Assembly (NCBI RefSeq): GCF_014648135.1
Contig: NZ_BMQN01000001.1
Location: forward strand, 744,001 to 808,000
From: Deinococcus sedimenti
GTDB lineage: Bacteria; Deinococcota; Deinococci; Deinococcales; Deinococcaceae
Direction of reading: 5' to 3'
DNA length: 64,000 nt
The translations under genes and the position numbers were made by a program. Of this stretch, positions 34,768-45,153 are shown in pieces. Positions within the stretch are counted from its first letter, which is position 1; each line of letters starts with the position of its first letter. The notes beneath the pieces are model-generated. The model worked only from the letters and a program-made list of their open reading frames with translations, was not told the DNA's origin and ran no database searches.

Positions 34768-34902
34768 ATACGGACTCCGATTGAATGGCTTATAAAGCCG
34801 TTCAATCCGAGCGGATGCGAGAAAGAGAGAAACGGGTTCCGGACGTGGAGCCAACAATCCGGTGGAGTTCCGGATTGTTGGCGAAACAAACGGAATCCGT
34901 AT
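34768..34902. repeat. Dispersed structured repeat, copy 1
   Basis: A 135-bp element with matching ends (ATACGGACTCCG left, CGGAATCCGTAT right). It contains two strong inverted repeats: TTGAATGGCTT-ATA-AAGCCGTTCAA (34781-34805) and CCAACAATCCGG-7-CCGGATTGTTGG (34851-34881). Copy 2, in opposite orientation, is at 38432-38531. The right end supplies TATGAT (34900-34905), which can serve as the -10 box of the 63-residue ORF. Confidence 0.8.
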
Positions 34903-34920
34903 GATCAGCAAGGAGCCCCC

Positions 34921-35112
34921 GTGACCCCCCCGAATCCCCCCACCGAGTACCTGATCCGCATCGAACCCCTCGCCCCATCCGCCACCGCACCGTCACGACC
35001 GACGGTCCGGCTGGAACCGCAGGGCCGACCCCAGGACGCCCGCACGTTCCATGACGTGGACGAACTGCTGCGCCACCTGTGGCTGCTGTTGGAAGGACGC
35101 GGCGTACGCTGA
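34921..35112 (+). CDS. Small hypothetical protein (63 aa)
   Basis: 63 residues from a GTG with AGGAG six nt upstream and a repeat-derived -10 TATGAT at 34900. No domain recognised: Pro-rich strand-forming N-terminal half (TEYLIRIEPLAP), then a short helix FHDVDELLRHLWLLLEGRG. A similar strand-then-helix layout with a DELLRxLWxLLE-type end is common for small conserved hypothetical proteins. Ends at a strong bidirectional terminator. Confidence 0.55.
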   Translation: MTPPNPPTEYLIRIEPLAPSATAPSRPTVRLEPQGRPQDARTFHDVDELLRHLWLLLEGRGVR

Positions 35113-35120
35113 AAGCGTGA

Positions 35121-35160
35121 CAGGACGAGGTCGGGCGCATCATGGCCCGACCTCGTCCTG
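35121..35160. terminator. Bidirectional terminator, 16-bp stem
   Basis: CAGGACGAGGTCGGGC (35121-35136) is perfectly complementary to GCCCGACCTCGTCCTG (35145-35160) with an 8-nt loop, between the small ORF (+) and tctA (-). Confidence 0.8.
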
Positions 35161-35172
35161 ATCCGAACTTGC

Positions 35173-36675
35173 TTAGCCGACCGTGCCCTGACGCGCCGCG
35201 CGGGCCTTGAGGACCTGCGGCACCACCAGCGCTGCCACCACGATCAGCAGGATGAACGCCGACAGCGGCTGCCGCACGAACACGCTCATGTCCCCGCCGC
35301 TCTGCTGCATGGCGGTCCGGAACTGACTCTCCGCGACCGGCCCCAGGATCACGCCGATGATCGCGGGCGTGACCGGGAAGTCGAAGCGGCGCATGCCGTA
35401 GCCGATCACGCCGAAGATCGCCAGCAGGAACAGGTCGAACACGCTGTTGTTCAGGGAGTACACGCCGACCGTGCTGAACACCAGAATCCCGGCGTACAGG
35501 AACGGCCGGGGAATCAGCAGCAGTTTCGCCCAGACCGGCGCGAGGGGAAGGTTCAGCGCCAGCAGCATGACGTTCCCGATGTACAGACTGGCGATCAGGC
35601 CCCACACCAGTTCCGGGCTGGTCACGAACAGCAGCGGCCCGGGTTGCAGGCCGTACTGCTGGAACGCGGCCAGCAGAATCGCGGCGGTCGCGCTGGTCGG
35701 CAGGCCCAGCGTCAGCAGCGGCACGAGCACGCCCGCCGCCGAGGCGTTGTTCGCCGCTTCCGGCCCCGCCACGCCCTCGATGGCGCCCTTCCCGAACTCC
35801 TCGGGGTGCTTGCTGAGTTTCTTTTCCAGCGTGTACGACAGGAACGTGGGGATCTCCGCGCCGCCCGCCGGGATCGCGCCGAACGGGAAGCCCAGCGCCG
35901 TGCCGCGCAGCCACGGTTTCCACGAGCGCCGCCAGTCCTCGCGGTTCATGCTGGCGTTCCCCTCCAGTTTGATCACGCTGGCCTTGTCCTTGCGCAGGCG
36001 GCTGGCGACGAACAGCGTCTCGCCGATGGCGAACAGACCGATCACGACCGTCACGAAGTCGATCCCGTCGAGCAGTTCCGGGTAGCCCAGCGTGAAGCGC
36101 GCCTGCCCACTCTGGAGGTCCGTGCCGATCAGGCCGATCGCCAGACCCAGGAACAGGCTGATCAGGCCGCGCAGGGGCGACCCGCCGAACGTGGCGCTGA
36201 TGGTCACGAACGCCAGCATGATCAGCGCGAATTTCGCGCTGGGCGGGATCTGCACCGCGATCTCCGCGATGGCGGGCGCAGCAAACGTCAGGAGGATGGT
36301 GCCGATGGTGCCCGCCACGAACGACCCGATCGCGGCGGTCGCCAGCGCGGCGGCGGCGCGGCCCCGTCGGGCCATCTTGTTCCCTTCCAGCGCGGTGATG
36401 ATGCTGCTCGACTCGCCCGGCGTGTTCAGGAGGATGCTGGTGGTGCTGCCGCCGAACATTCCGCCGTAGTAGATCCCGGCGAACATGATGAACGCACTGA
36501 CGGGCGGGAGTTTCGCCGTGACGGGCAGCAGCAGCGCGACGGTCAGGGCCGGGCCGATGCCGGGCAGCACGCCGACCAGCGTGCCGAGGGTCACGCCGAT
36601 CAGCGCCCACAGCAGGTTCAGGGGGGTCAGCGCGGTCTCGAAGCCCGCGAACAGGGACGTGAGGGCGTCCATCAC
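35173..36675 (-). CDS. tctA: Tripartite tricarboxylate transporter, large permease TctA
   Basis: 500 residues, about 11-12 membrane helices. Family signatures: [25 protein letters not shown] near the N-terminus, [24 protein letters not shown], and a second [31 protein letters not shown] repeat. TctA is the channel subunit of binding-protein-dependent secondary uptake of citrate and other di/tricarboxylates, driven by an ion gradient. Overlaps tctB by 4 nt. Confidence 0.95.
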   Translation of the reverse strand: MMDALTSLFAGFETALTPLNLLWALIGVTLGTLVGVLPGIGPALTVALLLPVTAKLPPVSAFIMFAGIYYGGMFGGSTTSILLNTPGESSSIITALEGNKMARRGRAAAALATAAIGSFVAGTIGTILLTFAAPAIAEIAVQIPPSAKFALIMLAFVTISATFGGSPLRGLISLFLGLAIGLIGTDLQSGQARFTLGYPELLDGIDFVTVVIGLFAIGETLFVASRLRKDKASVIKLEGNASMNREDWRRSWKPWLRGTALGFPFGAIPAGGAEIPTFLSYTLEKKLSKHPEEFGKGAIEGVAGPEAANNASAAGVLVPLLTLGLPTSATAAILLAAFQQYGLQPGPLLFVTSPELVWGLIASLYIGNVMLLALNLPLAPVWAKLLLIPRPFLYAGILVFSTVGVYSLNNSVFDLFLLAIFGVIGYGMRRFDFPVTPAIIGVILGPVAESQFRTAMQQSGGDMSVFVRQPLSAFILLIVVAALVVPQVLKARAARQGTVG

Positions 36676-37190
36676 AGCACCCCCTTCAGGATGCCGGGCG
36701 GGAGGGTCAGGCCCAGGCCGCGCGTGAACACCACGTACGTGATCAGCGCGACGATCAGCGCGACGCCCGCCAGCAGGGGCAGGCGGCGCTCACCGAACGC
36801 GAAGCCCACGCTGAAGTACATGACGGCCGTGCCCACCACGAAACCCAGTGGCACCAGGATCAGCGACCCGATCAGGAAGCCGCCCAGGATCAGGCCCGGC
36901 TGACGAAGGTCCGGCTGGGCGTCCGGGTCGCTGTCCTCCTCGGCGGCGGGCTCGGCCCGGTGGCCGCGCAGGGTCGCCACGAGCAGCAGAGCGCCCAGCG
37001 CCAGCGTGCCGACGGACACGATCATCGGGAACACGCGCGGCCCCACGAAGGCATTGATGCCGAACGGGATCTTCAGCGTGCCGATCAGGAGCAGCGCCCC
37101 GACGATCAGGACGCCTACGGCGACCAGCAGGTCCGGGACGCTCAGCGCGGGCCGCGCGGGCGGGGTGAGGGTGGGGGAGGGGTCAGACAT
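36672..37190 (-). CDS. tctB: Tripartite tricarboxylate transporter, small permease TctB
   Basis: 172 residues with four hydrophobic helices ([93 protein letters not shown]). An acidic loop [10 protein letters not shown] sits between helices 2 and 3. TctB proteins are poorly conserved but this size, helix count and position fit. ATG start, stop overlapping tctA. Confidence 0.9.
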   Translation of the reverse strand: MSDPSPTLTPPARPALSVPDLLVAVGVLIVGALLLIGTLKIPFGINAFVGPRVFPMIVSVGTLALGALLLVATLRGHRAEPAAEEDSDPDAQPDLRQPGLILGGFLIGSLILVPLGFVVGTAVMYFSVGFAFGERRLPLLAGVALIVALITYVVFTRGLGLTLPPGILKGVL

Positions 37191-37235
37191 TCACGGTACC
37201 TCGGCGGGGTCGGGTGGGGGTGGGGGAACGTGGGG

Positions 37236-37269
37236 CCGGGCGGCGCGACCTGTGCTCGCGACCGCCCGG
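37236..37269 (-). other. Intercistronic stem-loop between tctC and tctB
   Basis: CCGGGCGG-CGCGA pairs with TCGCG-A-CCGCCCGG (13 pairs, one bulge, 7-nt loop). No T-run follows on the minus strand. As in the peptide operon, it lies directly after the binding-protein gene. Confidence 0.5.
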
Positions 37270-37289
37270 ATCAGCCCGGATTGCCGGGG

Positions 37290-38240
<951 letters not shown>

Positions 38241-38282
38241 GGGTGTTCCTCCGGTGAGGGGGTGCGTTGTGGTGTCCCCCGT

Positions 38283-38311
38283 AAAGTACGCCCCCCGGCC
38301 CGGCGGAACAA
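38283..38311 (-). promoter_or_regulatory. Promoter of tctCBA
   Basis: On the minus strand TTGTTC (38306-38311), a 17-bp spacer and TACTTT (38283-38288), giving a leader of about 36 nt. Confidence 0.6.
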
Positions 38312-38341
38312 GGTGTTTTTTGCGTGCTGGCCGCGCAATCC

Positions 38342-38377
38342 GTGCACGCAATGCACGCCCGTGAACGCAATGCACGC
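38342..38377. promoter_or_regulatory. Pair of 17-bp direct repeats, probable response-regulator site
   Basis: GTGCACGCAATGCACGC (38342-38358) and GTGAACGCAATGCACGC (38361-38377) differ at one base and are 19 bp apart start to start. They lie 31-66 bp upstream of the tctC -35 box, a class I activator position, in the gap shared with the divergent two-component genes. Confidence 0.6.
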
Positions 38378-38407
38378 AACCCCTGCCTGATTGGGGCGGC
38401 CGCCTCC

Positions 38408-38413
38408 TACAAT
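38408..38413 (+). promoter_or_regulatory. -10 box of the two-component operon
   Basis: TACAAT, 16 nt before the ATG of the leader ORF and 117 nt before the sensor kinase ATG. Confidence 0.45.
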
Positions 38414-38428
38414 CGGGAGCGAACACCC

Positions 38429-38533
38429 ATGACACGGATTCCGTCTGCTGCGTTGACCACCCGGAACTTCACCGGGTGGCCCACTCCACGCCCGGAACGG
38501 TTTACGCAAACCGTTCAATCGGAGTGCGGATGA
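38429..38533 (+). CDS. Possible 34-aa leader ORF made of repeat DNA, coupled to the sensor kinase
   Basis: ATG at 38429, with GGGAG about 10 nt upstream, opens a 34-codon frame that runs through repeat copy 2 and stops with the TGA of GGATGA, overlapping the kinase ATG (38530) by 4 nt. Translation through it would open the repeat's hairpins and couple to the kinase. Protein [17 protein letters not shown]... has no known relatives. Existence as a translated ORF is inference. Confidence 0.35.
   Translation: MTRIPSAALTTRNFTGWPTPRPERFTQTVQSECG
38432..38531. repeat. Dispersed structured repeat, copy 2
   Basis: A 100-bp relative of the element at 34768-34902, inverted. Shared landmarks in order: ACGGATTCCGT, an inverted repeat CCACCCGG-7-CCGGGTGG (38457-38479), CCACG-CCGGAAC, a second inverted repeat GAACGGTTT-ACGC-AAACCGTTC (38495-38516), and CAATCGGAGT. 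The loop of the first hairpin (GGAACTTCACC versus GGAACTCCACC) is conserved while the stems differ by compensating changes. Confidence 0.8.
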
Positions 38534-40122
38534 CCCGACGCCGCCCCAACCTTCAGGGCCGACTGGTGCGCCTGCACCTGATCGTCCTGTGCGCCATGAC
38601 CGCCCTGCTGGTCGGCGTGCAGACCGCGCAGCTGTACGGCGAGGCCCGCGAACGCCTGGGTGAACGCGCCCTGACCGCCAGCCGCATCGTGGCGAAACTG
38701 CCCGTGGTGGTGCAGGGCACCACGCGCGGCACGCAGAACGCTGGCTTGAACGCCCAGGTGAACCTGCTGCGCGAGGAGGCCGGGGCGGACTTCATCGTGG
38801 TGGGGAACGCGCGGGGCATCCGGCTGGCGCACCCCGTCCCCGAACGGCTCGGCAAACCCATGGAGGGCGGCGACAACGAGCAGCCGCTGGCGGGGCAGGA
38901 GGTCGTGTCGGTGGCGCGCGGCAGCCTGGGCCTGAGCGTGCGCGGCAAGGTCCCCGTCTGGGCGGGCGGCGTGCCCGGCACGCGCGTGGTGGGCGTGGTC
39001 AGCACCGGGTACCTCATGCCGCAGGTGTGGCATCTGGTGGGCAGCGCGCTGATCAGCCTGCTGCCGTGGTTCGTGCTGGCGCTGGGGCTGGGCACCGTCG
39101 GCGCGGTGTGGGCCGCGCGGCGCCTGCGGGCCGAGATCCTGAACCTGGAACCCGAGCAGATCGCCGCGCTGGCCCGCCAGCAGCGCGCCGTGCTGGCCGC
39201 GCTGCGCGAGGGCGTGCTGGCGGTGGATGCGGGTGGGCTCGTCACGCTCAGCAGCGACCGCGCCGTGACCCTGCTGGGCGGCCAGAGCGCCCCCGCCCCA
39301 CTGGCGACCCTCTGGCCGGAACTGGCCCTCCTGACCGGCGGCCACCCGGTCGCCCGCGCGCAGAACCTGGAGATCACGCTGCGCGGCCAGCCGGTCCTCG
39401 TGAACCTCGAACCGCTGGAGGGCGGTGGGTTCGTCGCGGGCTTCCGCGACCGCGCCGAGGCGCTGGCCCTGGCCGAGGAACTCACGCACGCGCGCGGCTT
39501 CGTGGACGTCCTGCGCGCCCAGACGCACGAGTACCAGAACCGCCTGCACGTCCTGTCCGGCCTGCTGCAACTGGACCGCTCCGAGGAGGCCCTGCGCGTC
39601 CTGAACGCCGAGATTCACGCCGACGCGCAGTTCCGCCAGCTGCTGCGCGACGTGCAGGTGCCCCGGCTGGTCGCGCTGCTCGCCGGGAAACGCGAACGCG
39701 CCCAGGAACTCGGCATCGACTTCCAGATCACCGAGGGCAGCCACCTGGGGCCGCACTGGGAACGCCACGCCGACACGCTGGTCAGCGCCGTCGGCAACCT
39801 CACCGAGAACGCCTTCGAGGCCCTCGCCGGTCAGCCCGGCCTGGTCACCGTGACGGTCGGGGAGGACCCGGACGGCATGCAGGTCGAGGTGGAGGACAGC
39901 GGCCCCGGCATCGCCGAGACCCTGCGCGACACCCTCTTCAACCGGGGGGCGAGCAGCAAGGGCGAGGGCCGCGGGTACGGCCTGCACGGCGTCCACGCGC
40001 GCGTGCAGGGCCTGGGCGGCACCCTGCGTCACACCCGGCGCGGCCCCCTGACCGTCTTCCAGTTGAGCCTCCCGCAGCCCCTCCCGCACCGCCCCACCGA
40101 CCCGTCCGAGGTGACCGCATGA
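38530..40122 (+). CDS. CitA/DcuS-type sensor histidine kinase
   Basis: 530 residues. First membrane helix about 14-34, an extracytoplasmic PAS-like sensor (about 40-165; [34 protein letters not shown]), second helix about 175-198, a cytoplasmic PAS-like region, then the kinase: H-box [17 protein letters not shown] with His333, N-box [10 protein letters not shown], and DSGPGI...[10 protein letters not shown]. This family senses citrate, fumarate or related acids. Divergent from tctCBA, so it probably senses the tct substrate. ATG start follows a repeat element; ATGA overlap with the regulator gene. Confidence 0.92.
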   Translation: MTRRRPNLQGRLVRLHLIVLCAMTALLVGVQTAQLYGEARERLGERALTASRIVAKLPVVVQGTTRGTQNAGLNAQVNLLREEAGADFIVVGNARGIRLAHPVPERLGKPMEGGDNEQPLAGQEVVSVARGSLGLSVRGKVPVWAGGVPGTRVVGVVSTGYLMPQVWHLVGSALISLLPWFVLALGLGTVGAVWAARRLRAEILNLEPEQIAALARQQRAVLAALREGVLAVDAGGLVTLSSDRAVTLLGGQSAPAPLATLWPELALLTGGHPVARAQNLEITLRGQPVLVNLEPLEGGGFVAGFRDRAEALALAEELTHARGFVDVLRAQTHEYQNRLHVLSGLLQLDRSEEALRVLNAEIHADAQFRQLLRDVQVPRLVALLAGKRERAQELGIDFQITEGSHLGPHWERHADTLVSAVGNLTENAFEALAGQPGLVTVTVGEDPDGMQVEVEDSGPGIAETLRDTLFNRGASSKGEGRGYGLHGVHARVQGLGGTLRHTRRGPLTVFQLSLPQPLPHRPTDPSEVTA

Positions 40123-40808
40123 ACGCCCGAATCCGCGTGCTGCTCGTCGAGGACGACCTGCGCGTCGCCCGCATCAACCGTGACCTGCTCGAACGCGACC
40201 CCGACGTGCACGTCGTCGGCAGCGCCGCCACCTGCGCCCAGGGCGACGCTCTGGCCCAGGCGCTGAAACCCGACCTGATCCTGCTGGACGTCCATCTGCC
40301 CGACGGCAGCGGCCTGGGCCTGCTGCGCCACTGGCGCGCGCACGGCCTGACCACCGACGTCGCCCTGATCACCGCCGCCGACGACGAGGCCAGCGTCCGG
40401 CTGGCCCTCGCGCACGGCGCGTTCGACTACCTGATCAAACCCTTCACCGGCGCGCGGCTTCAGGACCTGCTGTCCCGCCACCGCGCCCGCCGCCTCCCGC
40501 CGCCCGGCGCGGCCCGCCTGGACCAGGGCCGCCTCGACCGGCTGCTCGGGCACGGCGCCCCACAGGCCGCGACCCTGCCGCGCGGCATCGACCCGAACAC
40601 CCTGGACCGCGTCGCGCAGGCCCTGACCGGCGCCCCGCAGGCCGTCACCGCGGAGGAGATCGGCGAGCAGGTCGGCCTCAGCCGCGTGACCGCGTGGCGG
40701 TACCTCGAGCACCTCGTCCGCAGCGAGCAGGCCACGCTGGAACACCAGTACGGGAATGCCGGGCGGCCCGTGAAACTGTACCGGGCACGCGCTCCGGGCG
40801 GAACGTAA
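40119..40808 (+). CDS. CitB/DcuR-type response regulator
   Basis: 229 residues. Receiver domain about 1-120 with acidic pocket VEDD, phosphoacceptor Asp57 (LILLDVHLP) and Lys in FDYLIKPF. A linker leads to a C-terminal helix-turn-helix (about 170-210; [24 protein letters not shown]) as in DcuR/CitB/MalR regulators. Likely binds the direct repeats at 38342-38377 and activates tctCBA and perhaps its own operon. Coupled to the kinase by ATGA overlap. Confidence 0.93.
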   Translation: MNARIRVLLVEDDLRVARINRDLLERDPDVHVVGSAATCAQGDALAQALKPDLILLDVHLPDGSGLGLLRHWRAHGLTTDVALITAADDEASVRLALAHGAFDYLIKPFTGARLQDLLSRHRARRLPPPGAARLDQGRLDRLLGHGAPQAATLPRGIDPNTLDRVAQALTGAPQAVTAEEIGEQVGLSRVTAWRYLEHLVRSEQATLEHQYGNAGRPVKLYRARAPGGT

Positions 40809-40839
40809 GCCCCTCACCCCCACGGGCAGAGGCGGCACG

Positions 40840-40845
40840 TACACT
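40840..40845 (+). promoter_or_regulatory. -10 box before the alpha/beta-fold lipoprotein gene
   Basis: TACACT, 9 nt before the ATG at 40855. Confidence 0.4.
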
Positions 40846-40854
40846 GGGGGCCCG

Positions 40855-41733
40855 ATGCGTCCCGTGCTGTTCACCTCCCTGCTGTCCACCACCCTGGCCC
40901 TGCTGACCGCCTGCGCCCCCACGCTGATCCAGCACCCCACCGTCACCCCACCCCTGCACCTGGAGGGCGAGGCTCCGGACGTCGTGCTCCTCAGCGTCGG
41001 CGGGCGGTGCGGCGTGCCCTGCGTCGCCCCGCGCGACAACTGGGCGTACCTGGGATCCCGCGGCACGGTGGACCGCGTGGCACGCGAGTTCGAGGCGGCC
41101 GGCCTGACCGTGCAGGCCGCGAACTACGCCAGCAGCCCGCTGGACCGCTTTCCGTCCGCCCGCACCGGCACCGAGCAGCGCGGGTACGCGGCCCTGCTGA
41201 CGGACCTGGACGCCCTGCGCGCCACTTGGACCGGACGGAACGCCCCGCGTCTCGTGCTGCTGGGGCACTCGCAGGGCGTCGCGTGGCTGCATCAGCTCAC
41301 CCGGGACCGCGCGGACGTCCCGTTCGCCATTCAGATCGACCTAGACGGCATCTGCCTGGGCTGGAAGTCCGACTTCGGCCCGCTGATCCGCACCACAGAT
41401 CCGTTCTCCCCCCTGAGCGCCTGCGACCCGCTGACCGTGGCGGGCCAGCGCGTGAACGGGAAGGACGTCGTGTGGCCCAACGTGGCCCGCGGCATCGAGG
41501 TGCAGAGTAAACGCCTGCCGCAGCGCGGCGCCGCCAACGGGTACGCCGTGAATTACCTGTTCGAACTGGAGGGCAACGTGCGCCTGGACGGCTCCACGCG
41601 CGGCCTGACGCGTTTCGTGTCGCCACGCGAGGACCACAGCGCCATCACGTACCCGAACAGCGACGCGCTGACCTGGGTTGCCGGACAGCTGCGCGGCGTC
41701 ATCCAGACCTGGACCCCGCCCACATCACCCTGA
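40855..41733 (+). CDS. Lipoprotein with alpha/beta-hydrolase features
   Basis: 292 residues, signal MRPVLFTSLLSTTLALLTAC with lipobox LTAC. A nucleophile elbow GHSQG centres on Ser139 in LVLLGHSQGVAWLH. No family name fits with certainty; the N-terminal VVLLSVGGRCGVPC is unusual in having two close Cys, and more Cys occur at DGICLG and SACDPL, so disulfides are likely in the extracytoplasmic protein. A late His (EDHSAITYP) could complete a triad. Possibly an exported esterase. Confidence 0.7.
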   Translation: MRPVLFTSLLSTTLALLTACAPTLIQHPTVTPPLHLEGEAPDVVLLSVGGRCGVPCVAPRDNWAYLGSRGTVDRVAREFEAAGLTVQAANYASSPLDRFPSARTGTEQRGYAALLTDLDALRATWTGRNAPRLVLLGHSQGVAWLHQLTRDRADVPFAIQIDLDGICLGWKSDFGPLIRTTDPFSPLSACDPLTVAGQRVNGKDVVWPNVARGIEVQSKRLPQRGAANGYAVNYLFELEGNVRLDGSTRGLTRFVSPREDHSAITYPNSDALTWVAGQLRGVIQTWTPPTSP

Positions 41734-41804
41734 CGGCCCAGGCAGAGGTCGGGAGAACCTCCTGGCGCTGTTCCGACATGCGCTCTCGACGGACTGCCGC
41801 CGCG

Positions 41805-42200
41805 TCAGGTCAGGCCGGACCGCAGGCTGCTCAGCCAGTCCTGCGCGGCCTGCGCGTCCTGCACCGATGCGCCGCGTTCAGCAGGAAACCACGCGAGCAG
41901 GTCACCAAGCTGCTCGGGCGACACATCCGCCCCGCTGAAGATCACCTTGTGATCGCCGTCCAGCAGGTGCAGCAGACCCACCGGGCTGCCCGCAGTGCGG
42001 GTGCCGACGGGCAGCGGTGCCCCCAGCCACACGGCGTCCACCTCGGCCTGATCGGCCGGATTCAGGGTGCCCGGCAGGCAGCCGTAATTCACGGGGGCTG
42101 GCCGGTCCTCCACGCGCAGTGGGTCCAGGCCGCCGCCGCGCCACACGAACCGCTCCCGCTGCCCGGACGTCCACTCGACCACGCCCTCCCACACCCTCAA
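41805..42200 (-). CDS. Inorganic pyrophosphatase-like protein, altered active site
   Basis: 131 residues if the TTG at 42198-42200 is the start (TTGA overlap with the upstream lipoprotein stop). The central part resembles soluble family I pyrophosphatase: [22 protein letters not shown], then [20 protein letters not shown] and [17 protein letters not shown]. Compared with the canonical DGDPxDV motif, the middle Asp is missing (ADQAEVD keeps the outer two). So it may be a weak enzyme or a repurposed fold. It is shorter than E. coli Ppa (176). Coupled translation with a lipoprotein gene is odd for a cytoplasmic enzyme. Confidence 0.6.
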   Translation of the reverse strand: MRVWEGVVEWTSGQRERFVWRGGGLDPLRVEDRPAPVNYGCLPGTLNPADQAEVDAVWLGAPLPVGTRTAGSPVGLLHLLDGDHKVIFSGADVSPEQLGDLLAWFPAERGASVQDAQAAQDWLSSLRSGLT

Positions 42201-42568
42201 GGTTTCACCTCGTACAGTTCCACCTGCCGCAGCACGGTGCCGCCGAACGACAGGACCGCCCGGTACGAGCCGGGCGTCGCCGCCGCCAGGATGAACGTCG
42301 CGTTGCGCTGCGTGGCGTCCAGGTACACGCTGTCGGTTCCCAGGGACTCGCTGCTGTTGAACCACGCCACGCTCAGGTAACCGGGCGCGAACCGTCCCTC
42401 CACCTGGGCGCGCAGGACCAGCCGCTCGCCGTCACGGGTCAGGGTCGCGCCGGTCACGCGGGCCGGCAGGTCGGGTTCAATCTGACCTGGGATGAGCGGC
42501 ACGAAATTGTACCGGCAGCCGCTCAGGGCGGGGCACAGCAGGACGAGCAGGAGTAGGGAACGCCTCAC
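42197..42568 (-). CDS. Small lipoprotein
   Basis: 123 residues. Signal [18 protein letters not shown] with lipobox LSGC. The rest is strand-rich ([42 protein letters not shown]) and looks like one beta-sandwich domain. No family recognised. GTG start, with TAGCAT at 42575-42580 (minus) 6 nt upstream, so leaderless. The stop overlaps the pyrophosphatase-like gene. Confidence 0.7.
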   Translation of the reverse strand: MRRSLLLLVLLCPALSGCRYNFVPLIPGQIEPDLPARVTGATLTRDGERLVLRAQVEGRFAPGYLSVAWFNSSESLGTDSVYLDATQRNATFILAAATPGSYRAVLSFGGTVLRQVELYEVKP

Positions 42569-42616
42569 GCCCCCATGCTACCTGCCCGCAGCGCCCGGCG
42601 GATCAGCGCAGACGCA

Positions 42617-43513
<897 letters not shown>

Positions 43514-43622
43514 GCCACAGGCTAGGTCAGTAACCGGTTCACGGCAGGGGGCGCAGACACAGTCCAGGGGTGCCGCGCGCGGTCAGCGTGCCCTGCCACA
43601 CATCCCGCCGCGTCCGGCGCGC

Positions 43623-43628
43623 TAGCCT
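43623..43628 (+). promoter_or_regulatory. -10 box of the lycopene cyclase gene
   Basis: TAGCCT, 5 nt before the GTG at 43634 and 8 nt before the ATG at 43637. Either start is possible; the proteins differ by one residue. Confidence 0.45.
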
Positions 43629-43633
43629 GACGC

Positions 43634-45121
43634 GTGATGAGCCCCCGCCCCGACCGCCCGCTCGACGCTGTCGTGATCGGCGCCGGACCCGCCGGCCTGA
43701 CCCTGGCCGCCGAACTGGCGCGAACCGGGCAGCGGGTCCAGGTGGTCGCCCCGCACGGCCCGCAGGCCTTCCCCGCCACGTACGGCGCGTGGCTGGACGA
43801 CCTGCCCGACTGGGCGCAGGCCAGCGCCGCGCACGTCTGGACCGACGTCCGCGTCTACACCGGTCAGCAGCCCACTCCACTCCTGCGGCCCTACGCGCTG
43901 CTGGACAACGACCACCTGCGGCGCACGCTGATGGACCGCGCCGGACCGACCGGCTGGACGCGCGGCACCGTCATCCACGCGCAGCGCGACGGCACGCTGT
44001 GGGCCGTTCACACCCGGGAGGGCGACGTCCTGCGCGCCCCGTTCGTGGCCGACGCCGCCGGTCACTCGGGGAGCCTGACGCGCCCCCACCATCCCGGCGG
44101 CGCCGCCCTGCAGACCGCGTACGGCCTGACCGCCGAGTTCGACACGCCTCCCAGTGCGCCCGGCGCGATGGTCTGGATGGACTACCGCACGCCACACGGA
44201 CCCGGAGACGACCCCACCTTCCTGTACGCCATGCACCTGGGCGGCCGCCGGTACTTCGTGGAAGAGACCAGCCTGATCGCCCGCCCCGCCCCCACCCGCG
44301 CGCAACTGAGTCAGCGCCTGCACGCCCGGCTCCGCGCCCAGGGCACCCCACCCACCCGCGTCCTGCACGAGGAATGGGTGGCCTTCCCCATGAACGCCGC
44401 CGCACCGGCCCCCGGCGGACCGCTGGCGTTCGGAGCGGCGGGCGGCCTCGTGCACCCCATCAGCGGATTTCAGGTGGCCGACGCCCTGCGCACCGCGCCG
44501 CTGGTGGCCCGGGCGGTCGCCCAGTCCCGGTCGACAGGCGCAGACCCGCATGACGCGGCGTGGGCGGCCCTCTGGACCCCGGAACGGCGCGCAGCGCGCG
44601 AGGTGCACCTGCTGGGCGTGCAGGCCCTGCTGAACCTGACCGGCGAGCAGCTCGCCCCGTTCTTCCAGGCGTTCTTCGCGCTGCCACCCGCCGCCTGGCA
44701 CGCCTTCCTGGACCCCGACACGCCGTCCGGGCCACTGGCGCGCACGATGCTGCGCCTCTTCACGCGGCTGCCCACCCGGACGCGCCTGCCCCTGGCCCGC
44801 GCCGCGCTGGCCCACCCTGCCGTCAGCGCCCGCGCCCTGCGCAGCGCCCTAAACGCGTCTACAGGCTCCGCCCATCCGCCGCGGTCCTCGGCCCGTCAGG
44901 CTGACGGAATGACCGACAACCCACGCCCGGAATCCACCGACCATACCGCCGCCGACCAGACCGTGCTCGACCGCGAGGACCTGAATCAGACGCAACCCGT
45001 GACGGACGGCATGCAGGGCGCCACCGGCAGCGCCGACGCCAACGGCCTCGACCCCGACGCGGACCTCGCGGAGCGCGTGGCGGAACTGCGCGAGAACCTG
45101 CGGCCCCTGACCGAGTCCTGA
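43634..45121 (+). CDS. crtLm: CrtL-type lycopene beta-cyclase with an unusual C-terminal tail
   Basis: Closes the beta-ionone ring of lycopene-type carotenoids on the route to deinoxanthin. 495 residues as one frame. FAD-binding VVIGAGPAGLTLAAELA at the start, MVWMDYRTPH and FLYAMHLGGRRYFVEETSL as in plant and cyanobacterial CrtL, and GLVHPISGFQVADALRTAP near residue 275. The enzyme ends near residue 415. The last ~70 residues (MTDNPRPESTDHTAADQ...) are acidic and disordered, unlike CrtL, and begin at an ATG (44909) preceded by a -10-like CAGGCT 6 nt upstream. That tail may be a separate leaderless gene in the same frame. Confidence 0.88.
   Translation: MMSPRPDRPLDAVVIGAGPAGLTLAAELARTGQRVQVVAPHGPQAFPATYGAWLDDLPDWAQASAAHVWTDVRVYTGQQPTPLLRPYALLDNDHLRRTLMDRAGPTGWTRGTVIHAQRDGTLWAVHTREGDVLRAPFVADAAGHSGSLTRPHHPGGAALQTAYGLTAEFDTPPSAPGAMVWMDYRTPHGPGDDPTFLYAMHLGGRRYFVEETSLIARPAPTRAQLSQRLHARLRAQGTPPTRVLHEEWVAFPMNAAAPAPGGPLAFGAAGGLVHPISGFQVADALRTAPLVARAVAQSRSTGADPHDAAWAALWTPERRAAREVHLLGVQALLNLTGEQLAPFFQAFFALPPAAWHAFLDPDTPSGPLARTMLRLFTRLPTRTRLPLARAALAHPAVSARALRSALNASTGSAHPPRSSARQADGMTDNPRPESTDHTAADQTVLDREDLNQTQPVTDGMQGATGSADANGLDPDADLAERVAELRENLRPLTES
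44893..44907. other. Palindrome at the cyclase/tail junction
   Basis: CCGTCAG-G-CTGACGG, a perfect 7-bp inverted repeat, immediately before the ATG at 44909. Confidence 0.35.
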
Positions 45122-45141
45122 ACTCCGGCAGCAGCTGAACC

Positions 45142-45147
45142 TATACT
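45142..45147 (+). promoter_or_regulatory. -10 box of leaderless sdaAB
   Basis: TATACT, a near-consensus -10, ends 6 nt before the ATG at 45154. Confidence 0.6.
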
Positions 45148-45153
45148 CGCCGT

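Noticed and set aside
38324..38533. 69-codon frame as a conventional gene
   Set aside because: The part before 38429 has no start signal and crosses the response-regulator repeats; only the last 34 codons have a possible leader role.
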